In this document: in pieces, positions 41,685-50,563 of the stretch
How positions within the stretch are numbered: the stretch's first letter is position 1
How the letters are laid out: the number at the start of each line of letters is the position of its first letter
Source of the DNA: CAVQGZ01 sp963712175
Lineage (GTDB): Bacteria; Actinomycetota; Actinomycetes; Jiangellales; Jiangellaceae
Length of the DNA: 64,000 nucleotides
Reading direction: 5' to 3'
Assembly: GCA_963712175.1 (NCBI GenBank)
Contig: CAVQGZ010000008.1
Location: 1-64,000 of the forward strand
The notes under the pieces: generated by a model
Told to the model about the DNA's origin: nothing
Databases searched by the model: none
Seen by the model: only the letters and a program-made list of their open reading frames with translations
Program-made: the position numbers and the translations under genes

Positions 41685-43751
41685 TCAGCCAGCCGCGGCC
41701 GCCATCTCCGCGCGACGCTGCAGCGCCAGCTCGCGGATCCTGTCGATGTCCTCGTCGGTGTAGACACCACCGACGCCCGCGATCGCGGCCAGCTTCATGC
41801 CGTGCTTGAGGCCGAGCCGGTAGATCTCCTTGACCTTCTCCCACTCGATGTTGCGGCCGATCGTGAACGTCTCGAAACGGCCTTCCAGGGCCAGCACCAC
41901 CGTCTCGGCAAGGCAGGCGTAGGCGACGCCGGGCGGAAGCCCGATGTTCTTCATGTGCACGTCTCCGGGCAGCTCGATCTCGCCGGACTCGATCACCAGC
42001 ACGTCCGGCCGCTTCGCGACGTCCTCGGCTGACAGGTCGAGCGGGCGCGCAACGTCGGTGATCACGCATCCCGGCTTGACGTCCATGATGTCGAGAACCT
42101 TCTTGCCCGCGCCTGAGGTGGCGGTGACGATCATGTCCATCTCGGGCAGAAACTCCCCTGGCGTCGCCGCGACGTGAACCGTGGCCCGAGGGTTGTCCTG
42201 CTCGATGTCGGTCTTGAGCGCCAGCAGCTTCGCGGTCTCCGGCGAGATCAGGTACAAGTCGTCGCTGGCCAGAGCGAGCAACCGGGCACACACCGAGCCG
42301 ATCGCCCCGGTGGCGCCCACCACCATGGCCTTGCCCGAGATGCGGCCGTGCTCGTCGAGCTCGGAGAGCCCGAGGCGCTCCAGGGCCTCGTGGGCCGCCC
42401 ACAGCGCGCCCGAGGCGCTGTAGCTGTTGCCCGTCGTGATCGGCAGAGGTGCCTGCTTGGCGACCGTGACTCCCGCGTCGCCGACGACCTTCGTGAAGGC
42501 GCCGAGACCCATCACCTGAGCGCCCAGCTTCTTGGCCTGCTCCGCGGCCGCCAGCAGACGTGCGTAGGTGAACTCCGGGCTGTGGGCCAGCAGCTCCTTC
42601 GGAGTGCCGCCGACCGTGATCAGCCATCCCTCAGCCTCGTCACCGGTGGGAGAGCGGACTCCGGTGACCGGGCTGTACATCATCGGCGGGGCGTAGGCCA
42701 TCACCTTCTCCACGCCGTCCATGACCACGCCTGGCGAGAACTTCTCGATCGTGCGCAGCGGCTCGATCTTGGTGAAGTAGCTCTGTGACAGCGGGTGGAT
42801 GACGAAGGCGAACCGGCTGCGGCGACGACGCCCGTTGGGGTAGAGCAGACGCGGCTCCAGACCTGCCGAGACGACCATGTCGAGCAGGTCGTCGTTGGTC
42901 AGGCGACCCAGCGGGCTCGACGATGCCGCCAGCATCATCGCCTCGAGAACTGCGGCGTTGATGGTGACGTCGAAGGGCTGGGGAGTGCAGTCCAGCACCA
43001 TGTCGACGTCCTTGGCCGCCAGCTCGGCCAGCCGTTCCTTCGAGATCGACGCGGTGACAACCGTCTTCCCGCGCAGGTCATCGACACCGAAGGCCTCGAG
43101 CTCCTCGAACGTGGCAACGATGACGTGCGAGTCCTCGAGGGCACGCCGGGTCAGCGCCGCGCTGATCCCGCGACCAGGCGCCTTGAACCTGGACTTGACC
43201 GAGGTCGGAACCCGTTGGAGCGGCCCGGTCACGGTGTCGACCGCCATGCCGAGAACCGGGCCGGACGCGACACGCTTCGGGAGGTCGAGGCGTAGCAACG
43301 GGTCAGCGAACTCGAAGTTCTCCGTGAACTCGCGCAGGATGCGGATAGTCCCCGCGTGGTTGGAACCGCCGAGAACCACCACGCGAGCGTTGGTGAAGTA
43401 CCCCGGCATCAGGGTGTTGACGTGCCGGATGGACCACTCCTGCAGGACGTCGGCCAGCGCGCGACCGTCGGTGACGGGCACCTTCCGGGTGGCCTGCTTG
43501 ACGGTCTCGACATCAGCTAGGTCCCCGTCGTACAGACCAATGGCGCGGGCCTCGCGGATCCCGGTCACCGCAATCACGGCAGCCTCGTCGGCCCAGCTCG
43601 CCACCAGCTCCCGGGCCGCGGCGACATCACCGTCGGTAGCGATGCGGCGCAGATGGAGATCACGCTCCAGGAACGTGACGTGGACGTCGTAGTCGCGATC
43701 GGATCCGGCCAGGCTCACGTTGACGATCCCTGCGGGCGTGTCGACGGTCAT
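41685..43751 (-). CDS. Acyl-ACP-reductase-like protein fused to an unrecognised N-terminal domain
   Basis: This is a 688-residue protein. From about residue 312 (RFAFVIHPLSQSYFTKIEPL) to the end it resembles long-chain fatty acyl-ACP/acyl-CoA reductases of the cyanobacterial AAR type: AQVMGLGAFTKVVGDAGVTV, PITTGNSYSASGALWAAHEA, nucleotide loop MVVGATGAIGSVCARLL near 475, and a cysteine in VKPGCVITDVARPLDL near 560, where AAR has its catalytic Cys. The first ~300 residues (ALADVLQEWSIRHVNTLMPG; RVVVLGGSNHAGTIRILREF; VVTASISKERLAELAAKDVD) I do not recognise; they look like an additional Rossmann-type or dehydrogenase-related unit. AAGGAG lies 8-13 bases upstream of ATG 43751. The SDR gene lies 32 bases upstream in the same direction. 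Confidence 0.75.
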   Translation of the reverse strand: MTVDTPAGIVNVSLAGSDRDYDVHVTFLERDLHLRRIATDGDVAAARELVASWADEAAVIAVTGIREARAIGLYDGDLADVETVKQATRKVPVTDGRALADVLQEWSIRHVNTLMPGYFTNARVVVLGGSNHAGTIRILREFTENFEFADPLLRLDLPKRVASGPVLGMAVDTVTGPLQRVPTSVKSRFKAPGRGISAALTRRALEDSHVIVATFEELEAFGVDDLRGKTVVTASISKERLAELAAKDVDMVLDCTPQPFDVTINAAVLEAMMLAASSSPLGRLTNDDLLDMVVSAGLEPRLLYPNGRRRRSRFAFVIHPLSQSYFTKIEPLRTIEKFSPGVVMDGVEKVMAYAPPMMYSPVTGVRSPTGDEAEGWLITVGGTPKELLAHSPEFTYARLLAAAEQAKKLGAQVMGLGAFTKVVGDAGVTVAKQAPLPITTGNSYSASGALWAAHEALERLGLSELDEHGRISGKAMVVGATGAIGSVCARLLALASDDLYLISPETAKLLALKTDIEQDNPRATVHVAATPGEFLPEMDMIVTATSGAGKKVLDIMDVKPGCVITDVARPLDLSAEDVAKRPDVLVIESGEIELPGDVHMKNIGLPPGVAYACLAETVVLALEGRFETFTIGRNIEWEKVKEIYRLGLKHGMKLAAIAGVGGVYTDEDIDRIRELALQRRAEMAAAAG

Positions 43752-43783
43752 CCTCTGCTCCTTCGTGGCATTCGGTTCGAGGC

Positions 43784-44875
43784 TCAGGTCATCGCCGAGG
43801 AGCCGTGCTCGGGGTGAGTGACCATGTAGTCCAGCAGCCGCTCGGCGTAGCTGGCGAACCGTGGGCACTCGACTCCGGTGCCCTGCAGGTCGCGAACAGC
43901 GTTCGTCGTCGAGTACGTGGTCTCGGCCGCCAGGTAGTCCAGCGCCTCGGCGGGCAGCCCGAGGACCTTCTCGAGTCCAGGTACGTGCGCGACGACGGCA
44001 CGCGTCAGGCCGAGTGGGAGCGGAACCTTGACTGGTCTGCGGCCGAGGTAGTCGGCAAGTATCTGAACGACCTCTCCCGTGGTGGGCGGGTTCGGGTCGG
44101 TGAGCGCGTACGTGCGACCCGCGGACTTGTCCATCACCGAGAGCACGTCCATCGCGTCGACGACATAGTCGCGCGGGACGAGGCCGGCGCGGACCACGTC
44201 GAAGTCGCCGACCCCGGGGATCAGAGCCACGCCCGGGATGCGGCTCATGTAGGTGGCGTACATGTACGGGCCGTCGTACTTCTGGGTCTCGCCCGTCCGC
44301 GAGTCCCCTACGACGATCCCCGGCCGATAGATCGTGGCCGCAAGGCCGGCCTTCATGGCCCGGCGCACGAGCATCTCTGCCTCGAACTTGGTCGACTCGT
44401 AGTGGTTGAGGAAGCCCTGCCCCAGGTCCAGGTCGTCCTCAGGGAACTCACCGGCGTAGTCGCCGCTCACGTAGCAGGTGCTGACGTACTGGAGTCGACG
44501 AAAGCTGGTGCGGTCCTGGCAGAATCCCACGACGTTCGCGGTGCCCTCGACGTTCACCCGGCGCGCGACCGAGTGCGGCACGGAGAGGTCGTACACGGCC
44601 GCCAGGTGCCACACCTCGTCGACGTCGTCCAGCCGGGCCCGGTCCACCCTGTCGACGCCCATTCCCTGGACCGTGATGTCGCCTTCGGCCAGCGAGATGC
44701 GTCCGATGGTGTGGGGGTGGGCCGCCTCGATCTCGGTGAGCCGCTCCGTCGCGGTCGCTAGCCAGTGCTCCTGCACGAGGCAAACGGCCCGAGCACGGTC
44801 GCGGCGGGCCAGGATCTTGGGCAGGAGGGCCGACCCGAGGAAGCCAGGGAAGCCCGTCATCAACACCGTGCTCAT
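43784..44875 (-). CDS. Extended SDR, thioester-reductase / fatty acyl reductase-like
   Basis: This 363-residue extended short-chain dehydrogenase has the NAD(P) motif MTGFPGFLGSALLPKI at the N-terminus, GDITVQGMGVDR, the VWHLAAVYDLSVPHSVARRV strand, catalytic YVSTCYVSG and a Tyr-x-x-x-Lys in NHYESTKFEAEMLVR. YRPGIVVGDSRTGETQKYDG follows. The pattern is that of the Male-sterility/Lys2-type reductases (NAD_binding_4), which reduce acyl thioesters, rather than sugar epimerases. It is followed after 32 bases by the acyl-ACP-reductase-like gene, which suggests one pathway for acyl thioester to aldehyde or alcohol conversion; that link is an inference. Confidence 0.82.
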   Translation of the reverse strand: MSTVLMTGFPGFLGSALLPKILARRDRARAVCLVQEHWLATATERLTEIEAAHPHTIGRISLAEGDITVQGMGVDRVDRARLDDVDEVWHLAAVYDLSVPHSVARRVNVEGTANVVGFCQDRTSFRRLQYVSTCYVSGDYAGEFPEDDLDLGQGFLNHYESTKFEAEMLVRRAMKAGLAATIYRPGIVVGDSRTGETQKYDGPYMYATYMSRIPGVALIPGVGDFDVVRAGLVPRDYVVDAMDVLSVMDKSAGRTYALTDPNPPTTGEVVQILADYLGRRPVKVPLPLGLTRAVVAHVPGLEKVLGLPAEALDYLAAETTYSTTNAVRDLQGTGVECPRFASYAERLLDYMVTHPEHGSSAMT

Positions 44876-45061
44876 GCTCGACCCCGCCTCTTTCGTCCGG
44901 TCATGCGTCGCCCGTGTCATCATCCCTGCCCCCGGGCGGGCTGGAAGCACCCGCCGGCATGGACCCACGGCACGTGTCGACGGCACCCTTCGTAGTCCAC
45001 GTGAGTCTGATCAGCACAGGGTCACTAGTCCCGAGGCCCCGGTGGCGACAGAATTCGGCGT

Positions 45062-45475
45062 GTGTGCACGCCCAACGGTGAGACGGCGCTGACCCCGCAA
45101 CAACATGCCCGGGCGGCCTTCGAGCACGATCGTCGTGGACAGGAGGCTGACGCCGTCTCCCACTACGAGGCGGCGCTGAAAGGCCACCTGCCCGCGGACC
45201 TGCGCCGGGAGTGCCTCCTCGGGCTTGGCAGCACACTTCGCTCGTTGGGGCGCTACCGAGAGGCGTTCGACGTGCTCGACAACGGACGCCGCGAGTTCGG
45301 CGAAGCAGGGGAGTTCACGGTGTTCCTGGCGATGGTCGCCTACAACCTGCAGCGTCACCACGAGGCCGTGTCATTGCTGCTCACGGCACTGGTCGAGTAC
45401 ACCGACGACCCCGCCATCGCCGGCTACGCGGCCGCGATCCGCCAGTACGCGCAGGACTTGGATCGCACCTGGTGA
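45062..45475 (+). CDS. Small tetratricopeptide-repeat protein
   Basis: This 137-residue protein has about three TPR-like helix pairs: ARAAFEHDRRGQEADAVSHY, ECLLGLGSTLRSLGRYREAF, and FLAMVAYNLQRHHEAVSLLL. TPR arrays bind other proteins. Single-domain versions of this length occur widely in actinobacteria, with no fixed function. GTG 45062 is the start. It converges on the AAA ATPase gene, with 19 bases between stops. Confidence 0.8.
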   Translation: MCTPNGETALTPQQHARAAFEHDRRGQEADAVSHYEAALKGHLPADLRRECLLGLGSTLRSLGRYREAFDVLDNGRREFGEAGEFTVFLAMVAYNLQRHHEAVSLLLTALVEYTDDPAIAGYAAAIRQYAQDLDRTW

Positions 45476-45494
45476 GCAGCCGCGCCCCTGGTCG

Positions 45495-46700
45495 TCAGGG
45501 TGGTGGCTGGTCGCGCAGGAAGGCCGCGAAGTGCGGCACGGTGAACGCGATGCTGCCCCGCTCGGCGGAGTAGACCAGTCCCTTCTTCAGCAGGGCATCT
45601 CGCGCGGGGGACAGCGACGACGGCTTGCGCCCCAGCAGCGTCGCCACGTCCGACGTCGCGACCGCGCCATCTCCGGCCGGCAGCTCGCTGGCGAGTCGGG
45701 CCATGGCGTGCAGGTAGTCCCGCTCCGATGGTGTCGCGCGCTCGTACCGCGAGCCGAAGAAGCCGACCCCGAGGTCGGCACGCGCGAGAGGTGCGCCCAC
45801 GGCGACGTCGTCGGCGGTGATCGGTGAATCGGGGGCGACGTCCCAGACCGACTTGCCGTAGGCCTGGACGAAGTAGGGGTACCCGTCGGTCGCCTGGTAG
45901 AGCGCGTCGAGCGCGTCGGCCGTGAAGGACACCCCCTCCTCCTGGGCGGGGCTTGCCCACGCACGCTCCGCCTCGGTCCGATCCAGCCGATCGACGCGCA
46001 CGTACCGGAAGAGCCGCTCGGAGTACGACTTCGACGCCGACAGGGTCGCGGGGACGTGCGGCAGACCCGCACCCACCAGCACCAGCGGCAGCCCTTGCTG
46101 GGAGATCTCGTGGAAGGCCGCGCACACCGCCGATGCGTCCTCGAGCGAAAGATCCTGCATCTCGTCGACGAAGACGGCTACCCCGGTGCCGACGTCGCGT
46201 GCCAGCTCGGCGGCGTCGACGAGAACCTCCACCAGATCGATCTCGATGTCGCCGGTGTCTGCCCTACCGCTTGCTGCGGGTACGTCGATCCCCGGCTGCC
46301 ACCGGTCGCGCAGCTTGGCGTCGCCTGGGTTCGAACGCAGAGCGAAGGCCTTCAGAACCCCCAGGAACTCCTCGACCCGTGCCGGGTCACGGTGCCGCGC
46401 GCCCAGCTCGCGCACTGCCAGGTGCAGAGCGGAGGCGACGGGGCGCCGGACGGAGTGCCCCGGACGCGCCTCGAGCTTGGCCGTGCCCCACAACCGCTCG
46501 ATGGCCCGCGAGCGCAGTGCGTTGAGAAGAACCGTCTTGCCTACGCCCCGAAGGCCGACGAGGACCACGCTGCGCTCGGGCCGGCCCCTGGCCGCCCGCT
46601 CCAGAGCGATGTCCACGGCGGCCAGCTCTGCGTCGCGGCCCGCGAGCTCAGGAGGCCGCTGACCTGCGCCTGGGGCGTAGGGGTTGCGCACGGGGTCCAT
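45495..46700 (-). CDS. AAA/ORC-Cdc6-like ATPase
   Basis: This 401-residue protein opens with a zipper-like prelude (NPYAPGAGQRPPELAGRDAE), typical of ATPases that scan with an effector module. Walker A is VVLVGLRGVGKTVLLNAL, Walker B is GVAVFVDEMQDLSLEDA, the sensor 1 region is LPLVLVGAGLPHVPA, and there is a winged-helix-like C-terminus (LGRKPSSLSPARDALLKKGL). These proteins are frequent in actinobacteria, sometimes next to mobile or toxin-antitoxin regions, and their targets are unknown. ATG 46700 is the start. The formamidopyrimidine glycosylase gene ends 62 bases upstream. Confidence 0.8.
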   Translation of the reverse strand: MDPVRNPYAPGAGQRPPELAGRDAELAAVDIALERAARGRPERSVVLVGLRGVGKTVLLNALRSRAIERLWGTAKLEARPGHSVRRPVASALHLAVRELGARHRDPARVEEFLGVLKAFALRSNPGDAKLRDRWQPGIDVPAASGRADTGDIEIDLVEVLVDAAELARDVGTGVAVFVDEMQDLSLEDASAVCAAFHEISQQGLPLVLVGAGLPHVPATLSASKSYSERLFRYVRVDRLDRTEAERAWASPAQEEGVSFTADALDALYQATDGYPYFVQAYGKSVWDVAPDSPITADDVAVGAPLARADLGVGFFGSRYERATPSERDYLHAMARLASELPAGDGAVATSDVATLLGRKPSSLSPARDALLKKGLVYSAERGSIAFTVPHFAAFLRDQPPP

Positions 46701-46762
46701 GAATCGGACAGTATCGAGGAATCTAGCGATTTCCCTACAGACACGTAGAGGGAGGAAGAGGT

Positions 46763-47632
46763 CTAGCGAAGCAGCCGCGACATGCGTCGATCTGCCAGCA
46801 GCTTGCCGTCGGTCTGGCAGGTCGGGCAGTACTGCAGGGACGAGTCGGCGAACGAGACCTCGCGGACGATGTCACCGCACACCGGGCATGGCTGACCGGC
46901 ACGGCCGTGCACGCGCATCCCGGCTCGTTTGCTGTCCTTGAGCTCCCCGGCGGGAAGGCCCGAGGACCGCGTGACCGCGTCGACCAGCACATCGACGATC
47001 GCGGCGTGCAGACGCGAGCGCTGCTCGTCGCTCAGCCCCGAAGCCGGCGCGAACGGGCTCAGCCGCGCCGCGTGGAGCACGTCGTCGGAGTAGGCGTTGC
47101 CGATACCCGCGATGCGCTTCTGGTCGCGCAACACCCCCTTCAGCTGGGATCGACCGGCGTCCTCGAGCAGCGTCGACAGGACCGCCACCGTGAAGTCGTC
47201 GGCGAGCGGGTCCGGGCCCAGCGCCGCAAGCCCTGGCACCTCCCCCGGGTCGCGCACGACGTAGACCGCCAGGCGCTTCTGCGTCCCGGCCTCGGTGAGG
47301 TCCATGGACGCGCCGCTGGCCAGCCGCACCCGAAACGCCAGCGGTCCCTTCCCGGGACGGGCCGGCTTGACGGGCGGGCCTGACCCGTCCCGCCATCTCA
47401 ACCACCCGGCCCGCGCGAGGTGCACCACCAGGTGGAGCCCGTCCACATCGATGTCGAGAAACTTGCCACGGCGGACGACCCCTGCCACGGTGAGCCCGGC
47501 CAGCGCGTCCACCGATGGGTCGAATGTCTTGAGCACGCTGATCGCAGCGACGTCGACCCCGGCGACGACGTCACCAGCCACGTGCGCGTCCAGGTATGCC
47601 GCAAGGGCCTCGACCTCCGGCAGCTCCGGCAT
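46763..47632 (-). CDS. Fpg/Nei-family DNA glycosylase
   Basis: This 289-residue glycosylase begins PELPEVEALAAYL, with the catalytic N-terminal proline and glutamate. The helix-two-turn-helix region is KGVLRDQKRIAGIGNAYSDD, and the C-terminal zinc finger has four cysteines (CPVCGDIV... YCPTCQ). It excises oxidised bases and nicks the strand by beta,delta-elimination. The QKRIAGIGN segment suggests the actinobacterial Fpg-like branch; which lesion it prefers is unclear. It is co-directional with the aat gene, whose stop lies 10 bases upstream. Confidence 0.93.
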   Translation of the reverse strand: MPELPEVEALAAYLDAHVAGDVVAGVDVAAISVLKTFDPSVDALAGLTVAGVVRRGKFLDIDVDGLHLVVHLARAGWLRWRDGSGPPVKPARPGKGPLAFRVRLASGASMDLTEAGTQKRLAVYVVRDPGEVPGLAALGPDPLADDFTVAVLSTLLEDAGRSQLKGVLRDQKRIAGIGNAYSDDVLHAARLSPFAPASGLSDEQRSRLHAAIVDVLVDAVTRSSGLPAGELKDSKRAGMRVHGRAGQPCPVCGDIVREVSFADSSLQYCPTCQTDGKLLADRRMSRLLR

Positions 47633-47642
47633 CAGCGCATCC

Positions 47643-48362
47643 TCACACGTTCGCTGTCGCGGCGGAGGGGTTCAGCTGCGCAGTTGGCAGCGTCAGCGCA
47701 TCGGCAAGCCGCGACAGGTAGAGCGTGCGCGGAATCTCGATGGCACCCAGGCTCGCCAGGTGCGGCGTCTGCCACTGTACGTCCAGCAGCCGACGATCCA
47801 CCTCGCCTGCCGAGGCCAGCATCACGACGAGCGCGACCAGGGCGACCTTGGACGCGTCGCGCCCCCACGGTGCGGCCTCGTGCCACATCGACTCACCGGC
47901 GAAGAGCCCCCCGATCGAGAGCCCGTAGAGGCCGCCGGCGAGGCGCCCGTCGGGTGTCCAGGTCTCCACCGAGTGGGCCCAGCCGAGCCGATGCAGGTCG
48001 GAGTACGCCTCGCTCATCTGGGGGGTCAGCCAGCCGTGCGGCCGTCGTGGGTCTCCACATCTGTCGACGACCTCGTCGAAGGCAGTGTCGACCCGGATCT
48101 GGAACCGCCGGGTCGAGGCCCGTAGCGATCGGGTGACGCGCATCGAGTCCAGCGGGATGACCGCGCGCGGGTCGGGTGACCACCAACCGAGGAGCCGACG
48201 TCGTCGCATCTGGAACGGCATCGGAAACAGCCCTTGCCGATAGGCCGCAAGAACGGTGCCCGGGTGCAGGTCAGCACCGGCCCCGACCAGGTCGTCCGCC
48301 GACCAGTGGGCGGGGTCGCCGAAGACCCACGACGTCGCCGGTGGCTCGGTCGAGCTGGTCAC
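47643..48362 (-). CDS. aat: Leucyl/phenylalanyl-tRNA--protein transferase
   Basis: This 239-residue enzyme attaches Leu or Phe to N-terminal Arg/Lys of proteins, marking them for ClpS-ClpAP in the N-degron pathway. Family signatures are LAAYRQGLFPMPFQ, WWSPDPRAVIPLDSMRVTRS, PHGWLTPQMSEAYSDLHRLG, HSVETWTPDGRLAGGLYGLS, GGLFAGESMWHEA and DVQWQTPHLASLGAIEIP. The start GTG 48362 gives the expected N-terminus. It is divergent from the EcsC gene and forms a short unit with the Fpg-like gene. Confidence 0.94.
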   Translation of the reverse strand: MTSSTEPPATSWVFGDPAHWSADDLVGAGADLHPGTVLAAYRQGLFPMPFQMRRRRLLGWWSPDPRAVIPLDSMRVTRSLRASTRRFQIRVDTAFDEVVDRCGDPRRPHGWLTPQMSEAYSDLHRLGWAHSVETWTPDGRLAGGLYGLSIGGLFAGESMWHEAAPWGRDASKVALVALVVMLASAGEVDRRLLDVQWQTPHLASLGAIEIPRTLYLSRLADALTLPTAQLNPSAATANV

Positions 48363-48428
48363 GGGACTCAGTCTGCTCGGTCGCTGCGCGGCTGTCGCGC
48401 CGCCGGGACGGCTGCGTACCGTGGGGTC

Positions 48429-49145
48429 ATGAACCTGCGACGCACGCTGGCGGTGATGGCCGCCGGTGAGGCCGGACGGCGTGTTGCGCCCATGGCGGCC
48501 TCCGGCGCGTCCAAGGCGTTTCTCAACCGAGCCATCGATGGGGTCCAGGGCTTTCCCGGGGCCCGGGAGACTGCTCGCAAGCAGCTGATCACCTCGGCGG
48601 ACACGGAGAGGGCCGTCAAGGCCCTCATCGAGCAGCATGTCCGCCTGGCCGGTATCGGTGGGTTCGTCACGCAGGTCGGTGGAGTCATGGCTCTGCCGGT
48701 GACGCTGCCGGCCAACGTGGCCGGGCTGGGGGCCATCCAGCTACGCATGGCCGCCGCGATCGCCCACCTGCGCGGCCACGACCTGTCTGCTCCCCGAGTG
48801 CGCATCGCGGCCATGGCCACGTTGCTGGGAGAGGAGGGGGTCGACGAGGCAATCGCCAACGGCGGCCTGCCGCGCACCCCTCGCGAACTGGCGTTCGGGC
48901 CGCCACTGGTGGAGGAGGACCTGCGGACCCATCTCACGGCCACCGTCGGCCAACAGCTTCTGGTGCGCGTGACCACGAAGAGCGCCGCGCTGACACTCGC
49001 CCGCGGTGTCCCCATCGTCGGCGGGACGGTCGGCGCCGGAATGGACGCCGTCTACACCTGGCGGGTGGGTCGCTACGCCGCCGAGGAGTTCACCCCGGCG
49101 ATGAGCATCCAGCGGGCGGATCGACTGCCCGACACCTACACCTGA
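48429..49145 (+). CDS. EcsC-family protein
   Basis: This 238-residue protein matches the EcsC family by the pattern IDGVQGFPGARETARKQLIT, VRLAGIGGFVTQVGGVMALP, VTLPANVAGLGAIQLRMAAA and TLARGVPIVGGTVGAGMDAV, with two central hydrophobic helical hairpins. EcsC was named for a Bacillus ABC-transporter operon, but its role is unknown. There is no ABC transporter here. The start is ATG 48429; the upstream frame is antisense to aat. It converges on the geranylgeranyl-reductase-like gene. Confidence 0.82.
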   Translation: MNLRRTLAVMAAGEAGRRVAPMAASGASKAFLNRAIDGVQGFPGARETARKQLITSADTERAVKALIEQHVRLAGIGGFVTQVGGVMALPVTLPANVAGLGAIQLRMAAAIAHLRGHDLSAPRVRIAAMATLLGEEGVDEAIANGGLPRTPRELAFGPPLVEEDLRTHLTATVGQQLLVRVTTKSAALTLARGVPIVGGTVGAGMDAVYTWRVGRYAAEEFTPAMSIQRADRLPDTYT

Positions 49146-49163
49146 CGGGCCCTGAGCCCCGTC

Positions 49164-50408
49164 TCAGGACTGGAAGGGCCGCCGCTGGTCCAGCTGCAAC
49201 GACAGCCTGCCCGCTGTGCGCCAGACGCGTGCCAGCAGGTCGCGGTCGTCCTCGGTGATCAGGTTGCCCATCACGCGCAAGGCGAGGGTCATCAGCAAGC
49301 GCGAGCGCATCCCCACCGGACCGGCGGCGGGCAGCAGGCCCGGGACGGTGAGCAGCCCGGCCAGTCGGCGAGCGATCGAGAACGCCTCGCCGTAGTGGTC
49401 GAACAGCACTGCCGGCCACGCCGCCGCGAGGTCGTCGGCCGAGCCCAGCACGTCCACGGCCAGCCGTCCGGTCTCGAGGCCGTAGTCGATCCCCTCACCG
49501 TTGAGGGGGTTGACGCACCCGGCGGCGTCGCCCACGAGCACCCAGTTGGGACCGGCGACCCCCGACACCGCACCTCCCATGGGGAGAAGGGCCGACCAGG
49601 GCGCGCGTACCTCGCCCTCGAGCTGCCAGTCGTCGCGCTGCGTCTGGGCGTAGTGGCCAAGCAGCTGGCGAAGGTTCACCTGCGCGGGACGGGACGAGGT
49701 CGCCAGCGTCCCCACCCCGATGTTGACCTCACCCCCGCCGAGGGGGAAGACCCAGCCGTAGCCGGAGAGCAGCTCCTCCTGTGCACCGCGCAGCTCCAGG
49801 TGGGAGGAGATCCACGGGTCGTCGCTGCGCTGCGAGGCGATGTAGCCACGCGCAGCGACACCGTAGGCGGTGTCACGGTGCCACTCACGGCCCAGCACCC
49901 GACCTAGCTGGGAACGAGCACCGTCAGCAACGACGAGCTGCCGGCAGTGCACGGTCACCCGGTCACGACCCCGGCGCATGTGCACCGCAGTGACTCCCGC
50001 AGAGCCTCGGTCGACGTCCACGGCACGAACACCGTCCACCGTCTTGGCGCCCGAGGCCACGGCGACGTCACGAATGGTCGCGTCCAGCTCGAGACGTGGG
50101 ACGGCGCCGCCGTGGGCGGGCAACGTCCCCCCTGGCCAGGGCAGGTACAGCGTCTGGCCGAAACCGGCAGCGCGCAGACCCCGGTTCACGGCGCGTCCTG
50201 CCAGCCAGTCCGACAAGCCCAGGCGACGAAGCTCGTAGATCGCCCGCGGTGTCAGCCCGTCACCGCACGGCTTGTCGCGGGGGAACTGCGCGGCGTCGGC
50301 AAGCAGCACCTCGCGCCCGGCGCGGGCTGCCCAGGTCGCGGCTGCCGACCCAGCCGGGCCGGCACCGACGACCAGCAGGTCGGTGCTCATCGAGTCGTGC
50401 GCGGGCAT
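49164..50408 (-). CDS. Geranylgeranyl reductase-family FAD enzyme (probable menaquinone side-chain reductase)
   Basis: This 414-residue flavoprotein has an FAD Rossmann motif VVGAGPAGSAAATWAARAGR, the family motif FPRDKPCGDGLTPRAIYELR, and a C-terminal FAD loop VLVGDAAGCVNPLNGEGIDYGLETG. The family saturates isoprenoid chains. In actinobacteria the close relative MenJ (Mycobacterium) reduces one isoprene unit of menaquinone, and the PCGDGLTPRA pattern is typical of that group. ATG 50408 or the internal ATG 50390 (MSTDLLVVG) is the start. No menaquinone genes are adjacent. Confidence 0.88.
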   Translation of the reverse strand: MPAHDSMSTDLLVVGAGPAGSAAATWAARAGREVLLADAAQFPRDKPCGDGLTPRAIYELRRLGLSDWLAGRAVNRGLRAAGFGQTLYLPWPGGTLPAHGGAVPRLELDATIRDVAVASGAKTVDGVRAVDVDRGSAGVTAVHMRRGRDRVTVHCRQLVVADGARSQLGRVLGREWHRDTAYGVAARGYIASQRSDDPWISSHLELRGAQEELLSGYGWVFPLGGGEVNIGVGTLATSSRPAQVNLRQLLGHYAQTQRDDWQLEGEVRAPWSALLPMGGAVSGVAGPNWVLVGDAAGCVNPLNGEGIDYGLETGRLAVDVLGSADDLAAAWPAVLFDHYGEAFSIARRLAGLLTVPGLLPAAGPVGMRSRLLMTLALRVMGNLITEDDRDLLARVWRTAGRLSLQLDQRRPFQS

Positions 50409-50563
50409 GGGAACCAGTGTCCCTGCTCAACGGGTGCCGGCGAAACTCGAGGAGTCCGGCACCGCGCCACGTTCTCAGCCTCTCCCCGCCGACTCGCCCG
50501 TCCGCCGCGCCCCGGCCTCCGGACCAACGAGCGACAAGGGCGGCGCGGGTGTTGACTGACGAC

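Noticed and set aside
41623..42627. Minus-strand 334-codon ORF inside the acyl-ACP-reductase-like gene
   Set aside because: It is a shifted frame of the same gene (Arg/Gly/Ala-rich composition) and carries no domain.
46701..46762. Operator-like palindrome upstream of the AAA ATPase (around ggaatctagcgatttcc)
   Set aside because: Only the outer four bases pair without a bulge, so the symmetry is too weak to call.
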